The notes: generated by a model from the sequence alone, not told the origin. Numbered from the stretch's first letter, positions 26,868 through 37,160 are shown. The stretch is DNA of 64,000 nucleotides from an uncultured Pelagibacteraceae bacterium (GCA_902541285.1 CACBQD010000002.1:21507-85506); one strand, 5' to 3'. Program-made: numbers and translations.

Positions 26868-26885
26868 AATGTTATTTATAACATT
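26868..26885. promoter_or_regulatory. Palindromic operator candidate between ssb and uvrA
   Basis: AATGTTATTTATAACATT has perfect 8-base arms around a TT centre and lies 18 bases before the ssb start and 46 before uvrA, where promoters of both genes should be. The arms are almost the same as the Zur boxes at 44556 and 44574, but the spacer is one base shorter. No alphaproteobacterial LexA site (GTTC N7 GTTC) is apparent. A regulator-binding role is inferred from symmetry and position. Confidence 0.5.
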
Positions 26886-26930
26886 AATAGGCTTGAATAT
26901 TAATTTTATTAATCTAAAGCAACTAAAATT

Positions 26931-29807
26931 ATGCTTAAAAAGATACTTATTAAGGGCGCAAAAGAGCACAATTTAAAGAATATTTCACTAGAGATTCCTA
27001 AAGACAAATTTGTTGTGATAACAGGTCTATCTGGGTCAGGAAAATCATCATTAGCATTTGATACTGTCTATGCAGAGGGTCAAAGACGATATGTTGAAAG
27101 TTTATCTGCATATGCAAGACAGTTTTTAGACAAAATGAAAAAACCAAATGTAGATTTAATCGAAGGTTTGAGTCCAGCAATTTCAATAGAACAAAAAAAT
27201 ACTTCTAAAAATCCAAGATCAACAGTTGCAACTGTAACCGAAATATACGATTACATGAGAGTACTTTATGCAAGAGCAGGAATACCCTACTCTCCATTCA
27301 CTGGCAAACCAATTACTTCTCAAACAATTAGTCAAATTGTTGATAAGATTAAAGAATTACCGAAAAAGTCTACGATATATTTATATGCACCTGTTGTACG
27401 AGGACGTAAGGGCGAATACAAAAAAGATATATTGGGTTACAAAAAAAGAGGTTTTAGAAAAATTAAAGTTGATGATCAATTATATGATATTGAAAGTGTT
27501 CCAGAATTAAATAAAAAACTTAAACATGATATTTCAATTTTAGTTGATAGAATTGTAATAAATTCCTCATTAGGAAACAGATTGGCTGAAAGTGTTGAAA
27601 CAGCTGTTAATTTAGCAAATGGATTACTTTTTGTTGAATATGAAAATGAAACACTTCCAAAAAAATACAGAAAAATTGAAAAACTAATTTTCTCTACTAA
27701 ATTTGCTTGTCCTGAAAGTGGTTTTACTATTGAGGAGATTGAACCAAGACTTTTCTCATTCAACAGTCCTTATGGAGCTTGTGAAGAATGTGAAGGCATT
27801 GGGATGAAATTAAATGTTGATCCAAATTTAGTTGTTCCAAATGAAAAAAAATCTATCGCAGATGGTGCTATTGAACCTTGGGCAAAATCTACATCAATGT
27901 ATTACGCTCAAACATTGGCATCTTTATCTAAACATTATGGATTTTCATTAGATGATAAATGGTCAAGACTATCAAAAAAAATTAAAGATGTGATTTTATA
28001 TGGTTCTGATGATGAGGAAATAAAATTTACTTATGACGATGGTTATGAGAAGTATTCTCACAAAAAAACCTTTGAAGGTGTTGTCAATAATCTAGAGAGA
28101 AGATATTTAGAGACAGACAGCGATTGGAAAAGAGAAGAAATTGCTCAATATCAGTCTGATACAAAATGTGAAAGATGCAATGGTTATCGATTAAAGGATG
28201 AAGCTCTGTGTGTTAAAATAAATGACTTAAACATAAGCCAAGTTACAGAAAAATCAATTTTTGATGCTAAGGAATGGTTTAGATCTTTAGAAGTTAAATT
28301 AAACAAAAGACAAATTAAAATTGCTCAACATATATTAAAAGAAATTAATGAACGTTTAGATTTTCTTTTAAATGTTGGTCTTGATTATTTAACTTTATCT
28401 AGAGAGTCTGGAACATTATCTGGTGGTGAAGCACAAAGGATTAGACTAGCCTCACAAATAGGATCAGGTTTAACTGGAGTTCTATACGTTTTAGATGAAC
28501 CATCAATTGGTTTACATCAAAAAGATAATGTTAAGCTTATAGATGCATTAAAAAGATTAAGAGACTTAGGTAATACTGTTATTGTTGTTGAGCATGATAC
28601 AGAAACGATGGAGAATGCAGATCATATAATAGATTTAGGACCTGAAGCTGGAAACAAAGGTGGAGAAATTGTTGCTGAAGGTACATATGAACAAATTTTA
28701 AAAAATGATAAAAGTATTACTGGAAGATATTTATCAAATAAAAGTTTCATACCTATTCCAAAAAATAGAAGACTTGCAAAAAATGGAAGGTTTTTAGAAA
28801 TCAATGGTGCATCAGGAAATAATTTAAATAACGTAAATTTAAAAATACCTTTAGGTAGTTTCACTTGTGTTACGGGTGTATCTGGAAGTGGTAAATCTAC
28901 TTTGATACTTCAAACTCTATATAATGCATTAAATCTTACTTTGAATAACAATAAGTCTAGAAAAATTCCTCAGCCATTTAGAGGATTTAAAGGAATAGAA
29001 TTAATTGATAAAGTTATAGATATTGATCAATCACCTATTGGTAGAACTCCCAGATCAAATCCTGCTACATATACTGGAGCTTTTGGTCCTATCAGAGACT
29101 GGTTTACCAATTTACCTGAAGCAAAAAGTAGAGGTTATAAACCTGGAAGATTTTCTTTTAATGTAAAGGGTGGAAGATGTGAAGCTTGTGAAGGAGATGG
29201 TGTAATTACTTACGAAATGCACTTTCTTCCTGATGTTTACATAACATGCGATGAATGCAAAGGCACTAGATACAACAGAGAAACATTAGAGATTAAATTC
29301 AAAGATAAAAGTATTGCAGATGTTTTAAATATGACTGTTGATGAAGGGTGTGAGTATTTTGAAAATATTTCAAACATCAAAACTAAACTTCTAACGTTAA
29401 AGAAAGTTGGTCTTGGCTATATAAAAATTGGTCAGCAAGCTACAACTCTTTCTGGTGGAGAGGCTCAGCGAATTAAGCTTGCTAAAGAATTATCTAAAAG
29501 GTCTACAGGAAGAACAATGTATATATTAGATGAACCAACTACTGGATTACACCAACATGATATAAAAAAACTCTTGGAAATTTTACACACTTTTGTTTCA
29601 ACTGGTAATTCAGTTGTAGTTATTGAACATAATTTAGATGTTATTAAAACAGCTGATTATATTGTAGATATGGGTCCCGAGGGTGGTGTTAAAGGTGGCA
29701 ACATCATTGCTGAAGGCAAACCCGAGGAAATTGCAAAAGCAAAAGATAGCTATACAGGTAAATTTTTAAAACCTTTATTAGATACGAAATTTAAAAAAAC
29801 TGCTTAA
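26931..29807 (+). CDS. uvrA: Excinuclease ABC subunit A
   Basis: Damage-sensing ATPase of nucleotide excision repair. There are two ABC modules, with P-loops GLSGSGKSS (near residue 35) and GVSGSGKST (near 655), signature motifs [12 protein letters not shown] and [12 protein letters not shown], and Walker B segments [10 protein letters not shown] and [10 protein letters not shown]. The second zinc finger ([10 protein letters not shown] with CDECKG) is intact. The first reads CPES with CEEC, one cysteine short, as also occurs in other alphaproteobacteria. At 958 residues it is of normal length. It is divergent from ssb, an arrangement also found in E. coli. Confidence 0.98.
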   Translation: MLKKILIKGAKEHNLKNISLEIPKDKFVVITGLSGSGKSSLAFDTVYAEGQRRYVESLSAYARQFLDKMKKPNVDLIEGLSPAISIEQKNTSKNPRSTVATVTEIYDYMRVLYARAGIPYSPFTGKPITSQTISQIVDKIKELPKKSTIYLYAPVVRGRKGEYKKDILGYKKRGFRKIKVDDQLYDIESVPELNKKLKHDISILVDRIVINSSLGNRLAESVETAVNLANGLLFVEYENETLPKKYRKIEKLIFSTKFACPESGFTIEEIEPRLFSFNSPYGACEECEGIGMKLNVDPNLVVPNEKKSIADGAIEPWAKSTSMYYAQTLASLSKHYGFSLDDKWSRLSKKIKDVILYGSDDEEIKFTYDDGYEKYSHKKTFEGVVNNLERRYLETDSDWKREEIAQYQSDTKCERCNGYRLKDEALCVKINDLNISQVTEKSIFDAKEWFRSLEVKLNKRQIKIAQHILKEINERLDFLLNVGLDYLTLSRESGTLSGGEAQRIRLASQIGSGLTGVLYVLDEPSIGLHQKDNVKLIDALKRLRDLGNTVIVVEHDTETMENADHIIDLGPEAGNKGGEIVAEGTYEQILKNDKSITGRYLSNKSFIPIPKNRRLAKNGRFLEINGASGNNLNNVNLKIPLGSFTCVTGVSGSGKSTLILQTLYNALNLTLNNNKSRKIPQPFRGFKGIELIDKVIDIDQSPIGRTPRSNPATYTGAFGPIRDWFTNLPEAKSRGYKPGRFSFNVKGGRCEACEGDGVITYEMHFLPDVYITCDECKGTRYNRETLEIKFKDKSIADVLNMTVDEGCEYFENISNIKTKLLTLKKVGLGYIKIGQQATTLSGGEAQRIKLAKELSKRSTGRTMYILDEPTTGLHQHDIKKLLEILHTFVSTGNSVVVIEHNLDVIKTADYIVDMGPEGGVKGGNIIAEGKPEEIAKAKDSYTGKFLKPLLDTKFKKTA

Positions 29808-29842
29808 TATTTATAAAAAAATAATATAAAATAATAATTAAA

Positions 29843-30445
29843 ATGACTTCGATATTACAATCATTATCAAAAACTATTCATTTATCTTTAGCTATATCAA
29901 TAATATTATTCATAGGGCTTTATGTTGGAAATGGTGGATTTGATTTTGATGTTTTATTCTGGAGCTGGTTATTAAGATACTTACATGTAACTGTAAGTAT
30001 TATGTGGATTGGTTTACTGTGGTATTTCAATTTTGTTCAAATTCCTAACATGACTAAAATTCCAGATGAACAAAAACCAGCAATAGGCAAAGTCATAGCT
30101 CCTGCAGCATTATTTTGGTTTAGATGGGCAGCACTATTTACAATCATATCAGGATTATTATTAGCTTATTTTAATGGATACGTTCATCAAGCGATGACAT
30201 TAGGAATTGGATCAGGTGGTGGAAAAAATACTGCGATAGGAATTGGAATGTGGTTAGGATTAATAATGGCATTCAATGTTTGGTTTGTTATATGGCCAAA
30301 TCAAAAAAAGGCTTTAGGTATGGTAGAGTGTGAACCTGAAGTTAAAGCTAAATCAGCAAAGACTGCAATGTTATTTTCTAGAACGAACACCCTTTTATCA
30401 TTACCAATGTTGTTAACAATGGTAGCTGCACAAAATCTTTATTAA
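29843..30445 (+). CDS. PuuD-like (urate hydroxylase N-terminal domain) membrane protein
   Basis: Integral membrane protein of 200 residues with about five transmembrane helices. It matches the N-terminal membrane domain of PuuD urate hydroxylases: RYLHVTVSIMWIGLLWYFNF, then APAALFWFRWAALFTIISG. The C-terminal cytochrome c domain of full-length PuuD (CxxCH) is absent. Histidines within the helices could still bind haem. There are no purine-catabolism neighbours (uvrA upstream, convergent secF downstream with no gap), so urate oxidation should not be assumed. Confidence 0.8.
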   Translation: MTSILQSLSKTIHLSLAISIILFIGLYVGNGGFDFDVLFWSWLLRYLHVTVSIMWIGLLWYFNFVQIPNMTKIPDEQKPAIGKVIAPAALFWFRWAALFTIISGLLLAYFNGYVHQAMTLGIGSGGGKNTAIGIGMWLGLIMAFNVWFVIWPNQKKALGMVECEPEVKAKSAKTAMLFSRTNTLLSLPMLLTMVAAQNLY

Positions 30446-31339
30446 TTATTCTTTTTCTTCCTTAACAATCGTTCTTTGATTAACTTTTAAATACACTAAT
30501 ACTGGATTTGCAATGTAAATAGATGAATAAGTTCCAAAAATTACTCCTAATATCATTGCCAACGAAAATCCTTTTAATATTTCTCCACCAAAAATAAATA
30601 TAGATAAAAGTGCCAACAATGTTGTAACTGATGTTATTATTGTTCGAGATAAGGTTTCGTTTATTGAGATATTTGTTAGTTCAAATATTTTAACATCTGC
30701 ATATTTACGCAAATTTTCTCTAACTCTATCGAATATTACAACTGTATCATTCATTGAATATCCAACTATTGTTAAAACAGCTGCAACGATAGAAAGATTG
30801 ATTTCTAATGAAAATACAGAAAATACTCCTAATGTAATTATAACGTCATGAAATAAAGCTAAAATAGCTCCAAGACTAAATTGCCACTCAAATCTGATCC
30901 ATATGTATAAAAGCATCGCCGCTAATGATAAAGCTATCGCAATTACACCTGATCTCAAAAGTTCTGCACTAACTTTTGGCCCAACATTTTCTACTCTTCT
31001 AAAATCAACCTTACCTATCGAATTTGATAGCTTAGTTTTTATCTCTTCTATAAATTGTGGGTCATTTGAATTTTGTTTTTCAAATTTAACTACAAAATCT
31101 GTTTCATTACCAAAATTTTTCACTGAAATATCACCAAGGTTCATTTGATTAAAACTATCTCTTATTTTTGTGATATTAGCAGAAGATATATCAGTCCTTA
31201 GCTCTATTAAAGTACCCCCTTTAAAATCAACACCAAAATTCAATCCTTTAAAAACTAAGAAAACTAAGGAAGCAATAATTAATATACCTGAAAGTATATT
31301 AAAACTTTTATAAAACTTATTAAAATAGATTGTTTTCAT
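30446..31339 (-). CDS. secF: Protein translocase subunit SecF
   Basis: Inner-membrane partner of SecD that uses the proton gradient to pull exported proteins through SecYEG. Six transmembrane helices flank a periplasmic domain at residues about 40-125. Hallmarks are VDFKGGTLIELR near the N-terminus and VGYSMNDTVVIFDRVRENLRK in the fourth helix region. At 297 residues it is standard. It begins directly after the secD stop and its own stop abuts the convergent PuuD-like gene. Confidence 0.97.
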   Translation of the reverse strand: MKTIYFNKFYKSFNILSGILIIASLVFLVFKGLNFGVDFKGGTLIELRTDISSANITKIRDSFNQMNLGDISVKNFGNETDFVVKFEKQNSNDPQFIEEIKTKLSNSIGKVDFRRVENVGPKVSAELLRSGVIAIALSLAAMLLYIWIRFEWQFSLGAILALFHDVIITLGVFSVFSLEINLSIVAAVLTIVGYSMNDTVVIFDRVRENLRKYADVKIFELTNISINETLSRTIITSVTTLLALLSIFIFGGEILKGFSLAMILGVIFGTYSSIYIANPVLVYLKVNQRTIVKEEKE

Positions 31340-32892
31340 TATATAAGTTTTTCCTTATGTTTATTTTTGATGACATAGTAAGCAGTAATCAAACGAGCAA
31401 TGAAATATACTGAAAATAGTGTTGTAAGTATTCCAACTCCGAGCGTTATAGAAAATCCTTTAATTGGACCTGATCCCATGAAAAAAAGGATTACTGCAGC
31501 AATTAAAGTTGTAATATTAGCATCTAAAATTGTTGTTCGTGATTTTGTATAACCAGAATCAAAGGCTACAATTGAATTATTTTCATTTTTTAATTCTTCT
31601 TTAATTCTCTCAAAAATTAAAACATTTGCATCAACAGCCATACCTACTGTTAAAATAATACCTGCGATCCCTGGTAGTGTAAGAGTTGCTTCAAATAAAG
31701 TTAAAATACCAACTAATAAAAATAAATTAGATATTAAGGCTAAGTTAGCAATTAACCCAAAAAATCTATATTTATATAACATAAAAGCTACAACCAAAAA
31801 AAATCCAATTATCAAAGACATAATCCCTGCATTTATAGAATCTTTTCCAAGGTCAGGACCAACGGTTCTTTCCTCTATAATGTTGAGAGGTGCTGGAAGG
31901 GCTCCAGATCTTAACAATAAAGCCAAATCTGTTGCTGATTGGAAAGTAAAATCACCAGAAATTTGACCCGAGCCACCCACAATTGGTTCTCTTATAACGG
32001 GAGCACTAATTATTTTTCCATCTAATACTATAGCTAGAGTTCTTCCTACGCCGGATGAGGTAGCTTTACCAAATTTTTTTGCACCAACTCTATCTAGATT
32101 AAAAGAAACAACAGTTTCATTTGTTTGACTATTCATTGTAGGTTTTGCATCAGCTAGGTTATCTCCACTTAAAATAATTCTTTTGCTTACAATTGTTTCA
32201 CCTGATCCATCTTCAAAAGGGATTTTTTCAGTTCCAAAAGACTCTTCCTGATTAATAGTAACGAATTGAAAAGTTAGATTTGCTGTTTTTCCAAGTAAAG
32301 ATTTAATTCTACCTGGATCATCTAAACCAGGTAGCTCTACTAATATTCTGTCATTTCCTCTTTTTAAAATATTAGGCTCATTAGTTCCCACTTCATCAAC
32401 TCTTCTCCTTACTGTCTCGATTGCTTGATCTAATGAAGAGTTTTTTAACAATACCAATCCATAATCAGAAAATTCTAATTTGAATGAGGTATCGATGTTT
32501 TCAAAGTTAAATTGATGAGATTTGTATTGTTGAAAGTAAGGATTTATCTCACTTTTATCTTCATCTAAAAGAGATTTAACATTTTCAATCTTAGAATTTT
32601 CAACATCGAATATAATTGACTTATTTTCAATTACAAAGTTTCTAACCTTAATATCTTTATCTCTGAAAAATTTTTTAAACTCTAAAACTTTGCTTTGCAA
32701 TCTTTGGGTAATAACTGGTTCGTTATCTATCTCTAATAATAAATAAGAGCCACCTTGTAGATCTAATCCTAATTTTATATTTTTTGAGAAAAATTCATCA
32801 TCGACTTTTGTAAAGTTTGAAATAGTAAAATATGAAATAATGAGTGTAAAAATTAAAACACTAAAAACTCTTAATTTAGAAAAATATAACAC
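31339..32892 (-). CDS. secD: Protein translocase subunit SecD
   Basis: Larger half of the SecDF motor, with one N-terminal helix, a large periplasmic P1 domain (about residues 35-340) and five more helices. Motifs include LGLDLQGGSYLLLEID, the VDEVGTNEPNI segment of P1, and GMAVDANVLIFERIKEEL, which contains the conserved Asp used in proton conduction. The 517-residue length is typical. The gene lies 12 bases after yajC and overlaps secF by 1 base. Confidence 0.97.
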   Translation of the reverse strand: MLYFSKLRVFSVLIFTLIISYFTISNFTKVDDEFFSKNIKLGLDLQGGSYLLLEIDNEPVITQRLQSKVLEFKKFFRDKDIKVRNFVIENKSIIFDVENSKIENVKSLLDEDKSEINPYFQQYKSHQFNFENIDTSFKLEFSDYGLVLLKNSSLDQAIETVRRRVDEVGTNEPNILKRGNDRILVELPGLDDPGRIKSLLGKTANLTFQFVTINQEESFGTEKIPFEDGSGETIVSKRIILSGDNLADAKPTMNSQTNETVVSFNLDRVGAKKFGKATSSGVGRTLAIVLDGKIISAPVIREPIVGGSGQISGDFTFQSATDLALLLRSGALPAPLNIIEERTVGPDLGKDSINAGIMSLIIGFFLVVAFMLYKYRFFGLIANLALISNLFLLVGILTLFEATLTLPGIAGIILTVGMAVDANVLIFERIKEELKNENNSIVAFDSGYTKSRTTILDANITTLIAAVILFFMGSGPIKGFSITLGVGILTTLFSVYFIARLITAYYVIKNKHKEKLI

Positions 32893-32904
32893 TTTAGGAA
32901 GTTA

Positions 32905-33189
32905 TTATTTTTGTGGTTCAGCCTTAGTAACTAGTCCTTGTATTCCTGTGGCTCTAACAATTTCAACTTTAACATTATCAGCTATCATAACTTCTACTTT
33001 TTCATTATCGATAACTCGTTCTACAGTTCCAACGATACCACCAGAAGTAATAACTTTATCTCCACGTTTTAAAGCTTCAACCATAGCCTTATGTTCTTTA
33101 ACTTTCTTTTGCTGGGGTCTAATTAAGAAAAAGTAAAATATTACGAATATTAAAATTAGGGGTATAAATTGTCCAATTCCTGCGTCCAT
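32905..33189 (-). CDS. yajC: Sec translocon accessory protein YajC
   Basis: Small membrane protein (94 residues) associated with SecDF. One N-terminal transmembrane helix (FIPLILIFVIFYFFLIRPQQKK) is followed by the conserved cytoplasmic GDKVITSGGIVGTVERV segment. It is the first gene of the yajC-secD-secF operon. A ribosome-binding site AAGGA lies about 7 bases before the ATG, and a candidate promoter is in the 58-base gap behind serS. Confidence 0.95.
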   Translation of the reverse strand: MDAGIGQFIPLILIFVIFYFFLIRPQQKKVKEHKAMVEALKRGDKVITSGGIVGTVERVIDNEKVEVMIADNVKVEIVRATGIQGLVTKAEPQK

Positions 33190-33217
33190 GTTAAGTCCTT
33201 AAAAAAGTTAACGATTA

Positions 33218-33244
33218 TTTATACTATATAATTTTAGAAGACAA
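33218..33244 (-). promoter_or_regulatory. Candidate promoter for yajC-secD-secF
   Basis: On the minus strand TTGTCT (complement of 33239-33244) and TATAAA (complement of 33218-33223) are separated by 15 bases, slightly short of the optimum, and lie 29 bases before the yajC start. The gap between serS and yajC is the only break in this stretch large enough for a promoter. The call is tentative because AT-rich DNA yields many -10-like hexamers. Confidence 0.35.
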
Positions 33245-33247
33245 CTC

Positions 33248-34507
33248 TTAATTGATACCTATTTTCTCCATATTGTTCATATATGGTCTTAGTTTTTCAG
33301 GAATAATTATTGAACCATCTTCAGTTTGATAATTTTCTAATATCGCAATTAAAGTTCTACCAACGGCAAGTCCACTCCCATTTAAAGTACCAACAAATTC
33401 ATTTTCATTATTATTATTTTTATATCTAGCTTTCATTCTTTTAGCCTGGAATGTTCCACATGAAGAACAGCTTGATATTTCTCTATATTTATTTTCAGAC
33501 GGAAGCCAAACCTCTATGTCATAAGTTTTTTCTGCACTAAAACCCATATCACCTGTACTTAAAATGATTTTTCTGTAAGGTAATTGTAAATCATCTAAAA
33601 TTTTAGTAGCACAATTAGTCATTCTCTCTAGTTCTTCAATGCATTTATTATTTTCAACAATACTTACTAATTCAACTTTATAAAATTGATGTTGTCTAAT
33701 CATGCCCTTTGTATCTTTACCATAACTTCCTGCTTCTTTTCTAAAACAAGGTGTTGATGCAACTAATCTCATTGGCAAAGATTTTAGGTTTAATATCTGA
33801 TTTTTAACCATATTAGTTAAGATTACTTCAGCAGTAGGAATTAAAAACTTTCTATCATTTTTATCATCAAACTTAATTTCGAATTGATCATTTTCAAATT
33901 TGGGCAATTGGCCAGTTCCAAACATAGTGTTGTCTGTTGCCATTAAAGGTGGAGAGATTTCAGTGTAACCATTATTATTGACATGTGTATCAATCATAAA
34001 ATTAGAAATTGCTCTTTCTAATGATGCTAATTTATCTTTAACAAAAACAAATCTTGATCCAGTTGTTTTTGTTGCTAAATCAAAATCTAACATATTCAGA
34101 TTTTCACCAATTTCATAATGAGATTTTGGTTTAAAACTCATTTTTTTAATTTCACCAGATTTTATAACCTCTTTATTGCTGTTTTCATCCTTACCAACTG
34201 GGACATCGTTCAATGGTAAATTAGGAATATTGCTTAATATCTGATCAAGCTGATCTTTAACATTCTTTTGATTTTTACTTAAATCATCTATTTTATTTGA
34301 AATTTCTTTAGACTTTTCAAAAAGAGTTTCATCTTTAGATTTAGAAATAGATTTTTTTTCCATTTCTAATTTTTCTTTTTCTTGAATTAATTTTCTATTT
34401 TCCTCATCAAGATTTAATATTTGTTCAAGGTCTACATCAACATTTCTATTTTTTATTGTATTTTTAAAATTATCGATATCTTTTCTAATATCCTTAATAT
34501 TGTGCAT
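33248..34507 (-). CDS. serS: Seryl-tRNA synthetase
   Basis: Class II synthetase that charges tRNA-Ser, including the tRNA-Ser(UGA) in this window. An N-terminal coiled-coil arm (about residues 20-100, rich in Lys, Glu, Asn) recognises the long variable arm. The catalytic core has motif 2 at TPCFRKEAGSYGKDTKGMIRQHQF and motif 3 near GLAVGRTLIAILE. The ATG at 34507 gives the usual MHNIKDIRKD start. A frame open to 34531 would add eight basic residues and more overlap with tatC, so the shorter form is preferred. It overlaps the tatC end by 14 bases. Confidence 0.95.
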   Translation of the reverse strand: MHNIKDIRKDIDNFKNTIKNRNVDVDLEQILNLDEENRKLIQEKEKLEMEKKSISKSKDETLFEKSKEISNKIDDLSKNQKNVKDQLDQILSNIPNLPLNDVPVGKDENSNKEVIKSGEIKKMSFKPKSHYEIGENLNMLDFDLATKTTGSRFVFVKDKLASLERAISNFMIDTHVNNNGYTEISPPLMATDNTMFGTGQLPKFENDQFEIKFDDKNDRKFLIPTAEVILTNMVKNQILNLKSLPMRLVASTPCFRKEAGSYGKDTKGMIRQHQFYKVELVSIVENNKCIEELERMTNCATKILDDLQLPYRKIILSTGDMGFSAEKTYDIEVWLPSENKYREISSCSSCGTFQAKRMKARYKNNNNENEFVGTLNGSGLAVGRTLIAILENYQTEDGSIIIPEKLRPYMNNMEKIGIN

Positions 34508-35267
34508 TTCTCTCTTGAGCTTTCTTTTCAATAATATTTACAGAAAAAATTGATAATTCATATAAAATTAACAAAGGTATTGCTAAACCTATTTGTGTAA
34601 TTGGATCTGGTGGAGTTAATATTGCAGCAGCAGCAAATATTATTACAACAAAATATTTTCTTCTTTCTCTTAAATAAGTTGAATTTACAACTCCTATTCT
34701 TGCAAGCAAACTTAATACAACTGGTAGCTGAAAACTTAATCCAAATGCAAAAATTAACTTCATCACAAGAGATAAGTATTCATTTACTTTAGCTTCTAAT
34801 TGAATTGGTAAGCTAGTTCCAAGTCCTGCACTTTCAAATGATAAAAAGAATTTAAATGCTAGTGGCATAATTAGATAATAAACAAGCATACCTCCTAGTA
34901 AAAAAAGTATTGGTGTAATTACTAAGTAAGGCATAATTGCTTTCTTTTCATGAGTGTATAATCCTGGTGCAATAAATTTCCAAATTTGAATAAGGATATA
35001 TGGACTGGTCACAAAGAAAGCTGCAAAAAAAGAAACTTTAAGATATGTTAAAAATGTTTCTTGAAGAGCGGTAAAGATTAATCTTCTATCAACATTATCA
35101 TCCTTTACAGCATTGGCATAAGGTTCAACTAAAAATCCATATATGTATTCAGAAAAATAGTAACAAACCACAAATAATACTGCTAAGAAGATAAATGAAT
35201 GTATTAGTCTTTGTCTTAATTCGGTAAGATGACTTATAAAACCTGTTTCTTTTTTTTTAGCTGTCAT
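34494..35267 (-). CDS. tatC: Sec-independent protein translocase TatC
   Basis: Receptor subunit of the twin-arginine translocase, which exports folded proteins. Six transmembrane helices are visible. The conserved N-terminal segment FISHLTELRQRLIHS and the first periplasmic loop region ending FLTYLKVSFFAAFF form the signal-peptide binding site, and the later ILTPPDPITQIGLAIPL stretch is a family hallmark. At 257 residues it is normal. It overlaps tatB by 11 bases and serS by 14. Confidence 0.97.
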   Translation of the reverse strand: MTAKKKETGFISHLTELRQRLIHSFIFLAVLFVVCYYFSEYIYGFLVEPYANAVKDDNVDRRLIFTALQETFLTYLKVSFFAAFFVTSPYILIQIWKFIAPGLYTHEKKAIMPYLVITPILFLLGGMLVYYLIMPLAFKFFLSFESAGLGTSLPIQLEAKVNEYLSLVMKLIFAFGLSFQLPVVLSLLARIGVVNSTYLRERRKYFVVIIFAAAAILTPPDPITQIGLAIPLLILYELSIFSVNIIEKKAQERNAQY

Positions 35268-35493
35268 CTTTAGGCTTGTCCTCTTTCATGATTTCAGTGT
35301 TTTTTTTTAATTCTTCTTTAATTGAAACATCCGTTATTTCTGTAACTTGATTTTGAACATCTGAAAAATATCTCTTAGCAGAACCTATCCATGATCCAAC
35401 TTTTTTTAACATTATAGGAAAGTCTTTCGGTCCTACAACTATTATTGCAATAGATACTATTATTAATATTTCAAACCAGCCGATCTGTGGCAT
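35257..35493 (-). CDS. tatB: Sec-independent protein translocase TatB
   Basis: Single-span component of the Tat receptor complex (78 residues). It opens MPQIGWFEILIIVSIAIIVVGPKDFP, which has the glutamate within the helix and the VVGP hinge characteristic of TatB, followed by an amphipathic helix and a short charged tail. It is shorter than E. coli TatB (171) because the C-terminal tail is reduced. The gene lies between tatA and tatC, 3 bases after the tatA stop. Confidence 0.94.
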   Translation of the reverse strand: MPQIGWFEILIIVSIAIIVVGPKDFPIMLKKVGSWIGSAKRYFSDVQNQVTEITDVSIKEELKKNTEIMKEDKPKDDS

Positions 35494-35496
35494 TGA

Positions 35497-35694
35497 TTAC
35501 TCTTTTTTGTCTGAGTCTTGATTTTCAGATATATTTTTTGGTTGGCTATCTTCTGTAGCATCTGTAGCCATACCTTTTTTAAAACTTTTAATTCCTTTAG
35601 CAACATCACCCATTAGACTAGAGATTTTACCTCTACCAAAAAGTAATACTACTAAAATTACTACAATTGCAATTTGCCAAAATCCTATACTCAT
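35497..35694 (-). CDS. tatA: Sec-independent protein translocase TatA
   Basis: Pore-forming Tat subunit of 65 residues. The N-terminal helix [29 protein letters not shown] carries the TatA-type LFGRGK hinge, with GD and the [11 protein letters not shown] amphipathic helix behind it. A short acidic, hydrophilic tail follows. It is the first of the tatABC genes and lies 42 bases downstream of scpB. Confidence 0.95.
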   Translation of the reverse strand: MSIGFWQIAIVVILVVLLFGRGKISSLMGDVAKGIKSFKKGMATDATEDSQPKNISENQDSDKKE

Positions 35695-35736
35695 AATTAC
35701 TTATAACCTTATAATTTTAGTTTTAAAACTATTTTT

Positions 35737-36429
35737 TTATTTATCGTTATCTGTATTAAGAGTGCTATTAAGCATCTCATCTATATCAGAGTATATATTT
35801 TCCTTTTTATCCTCTTGTTTTTCTTTATAGAATTTGCCTGTTCCAAATATAGATGCATCTACACTAGATGTATCAATAAGACCTGCGGTACCTAATTCAT
35901 CAACGGTTGGAAGGTCTGACAATTTTTGAAGATTGAAATGACTTAAAAAATCATCTGTTGTTCCATATTGAATAGGTTTACCAGGGGCATCTTTTCGACC
36001 TTGAGGTCTAACCCAGTTCAATTCCATCAATATTTCAAGTGTATTATTTCCAAACGCTACTCCACGAATTTCTTCTATTTCAGCTCTAGTGACTGGTTGA
36101 TGATAAACAATAATTGCAAGTGTTTCTATCGCAGCCTTTGATAATTTTTTTTCAACAGTTTTTTGTTGAGACATTAATGAGGATAAATTTGGTGAAGTTC
36201 TAAAAGACCATTTATTGGATATACAAACTAAATTTATTCCACGATCGGAATAAAAATTCTGAAGTTTTAGTAAAGATTTTTCAACATCTGTCTTTTTTGA
36301 AATTTTATTTTCAATAGTTTCAATATTTAAAGGCTCTGCAGCTGCAAAAACAATAGCTTCTATTTCTTTATCAACATCACTTAGTTTAGATGGAAATGAT
36401 ACAACATTATTTTTTTTTAATTTATTCAT
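35737..36429 (-). CDS. scpB: Segregation and condensation protein ScpB
   Basis: Winged-helix partner of ScpA in the SMC-ScpAB condensin that organises and segregates the chromosome. Two winged-helix domains are present: EIEAIVFAAAEPLNIETIENKI with RGINLVCISNKWSFRTSP, and KLSKAAIETLAIIVYHQPVTRAEIEEIRGV followed by GRKDAPGKPIQYGTT. It has 230 residues. Its start overlaps the scpA stop by one base, so the two are translationally coupled. Confidence 0.95.
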   Translation of the reverse strand: MNKLKKNNVVSFPSKLSDVDKEIEAIVFAAAEPLNIETIENKISKKTDVEKSLLKLQNFYSDRGINLVCISNKWSFRTSPNLSSLMSQQKTVEKKLSKAAIETLAIIVYHQPVTRAEIEEIRGVAFGNNTLEILMELNWVRPQGRKDAPGKPIQYGTTDDFLSHFNLQKLSDLPTVDELGTAGLIDTSSVDASIFGTGKFYKEKQEDKKENIYSDIDEMLNSTLNTDNDK

Positions 36430-37160
36430 TAGATTTTTTTAATATATATATCATCAAATAAATTGTTTTGTTTAATAGATATATTACCTTCTTTTGCAAG
36501 CTCTAAAGATCCAGCAAAAATTCCTGCATTACCTGTCTTACTTAAAGTTTTAGAGTTTCTAAAATTTTTTGGTATCAGGTCAGTCATATTTTTCCAATCA
36601 TTTAAATTATTATAAAATTCTTTTATGACCTTTATACCTTCTTCGGTAGTAAATACTGGGAGTTTCGGAATATTCATTCTCTGAAAATCTTTTGTCATTA
36701 CGATATTTGAATACGTTTTTAATAATTCAAACAATGTTAATGAATATTGAGAATTATAAATTGATCTCATTCCACTTTTTGAACCTCTCATAAAAATATC
36801 TTTGCCTAATCTTTTTCTGCTCAACATTTGAGAAGACAATAATCTTATTAATTCTAGTTTTTTAAGTTGGAGCTTTAATTTCTCTGCCACTTCATGTGCT
36901 TTAAATTCCTCTTCTTCTGTTTCTGGTAATAGTAGTTTAGATTTAAGATAAGTTAACCAGGTAGCCATTAGCAAATATTCTGACGCTAATTCTAAATTTA
37001 AATTTTCGGTCTTGGTTATAAAATCATGAAATTGATCTGCTAATTTGGTGATTGATATATTTTCCAAATCAACTTTTTGTGATTTTGCTAAATCTAAAAG
37101 TATTTCTAATGATCCAGAATAATTACTAAGATCAACATTAAATTCTAAAGAATCACTCAT
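36429..37160 (-). CDS. scpA: Segregation and condensation protein ScpA
   Basis: Kleisin subunit that bridges SMC heads. The N-terminal helical domain contains YSGSLEILLDLAKSQKVDLENISI (the family's GPLDLLL-like segment) and LASEYLLMATWLTYLKSKLLLP. The C-terminal winged helix is at about 170-230. At 243 residues it is typical. It lies 10 bases after nagZ and is coupled to scpB, the standard alphaproteobacterial order. Confidence 0.95.
   Translation of the reverse strand: MSDSLEFNVDLSNYSGSLEILLDLAKSQKVDLENISITKLADQFHDFITKTENLNLELASEYLLMATWLTYLKSKLLLPETEEEEFKAHEVAEKLKLQLKKLELIRLLSSQMLSRKRLGKDIFMRGSKSGMRSIYNSQYSLTLFELLKTYSNIVMTKDFQRMNIPKLPVFTTEEGIKVIKEFYNNLNDWKNMTDLIPKNFRNSKTLSKTGNAGIFAGSLELAKEGNISIKQNNLFDDIYIKKI

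Noticed and set aside
29843..30445. Calling this gene a full urate hydroxylase (puuD)
   Set aside because: The cytochrome c domain is missing and no purine-degradation genes are nearby; only the membrane domain is supported.
33248..34531. Longer serS from the ATG at 34531
   Set aside because: It adds eight basic residues before the family-typical MHNIKDIRK and enlarges the overlap with tatC; the start at 34507 fits better.
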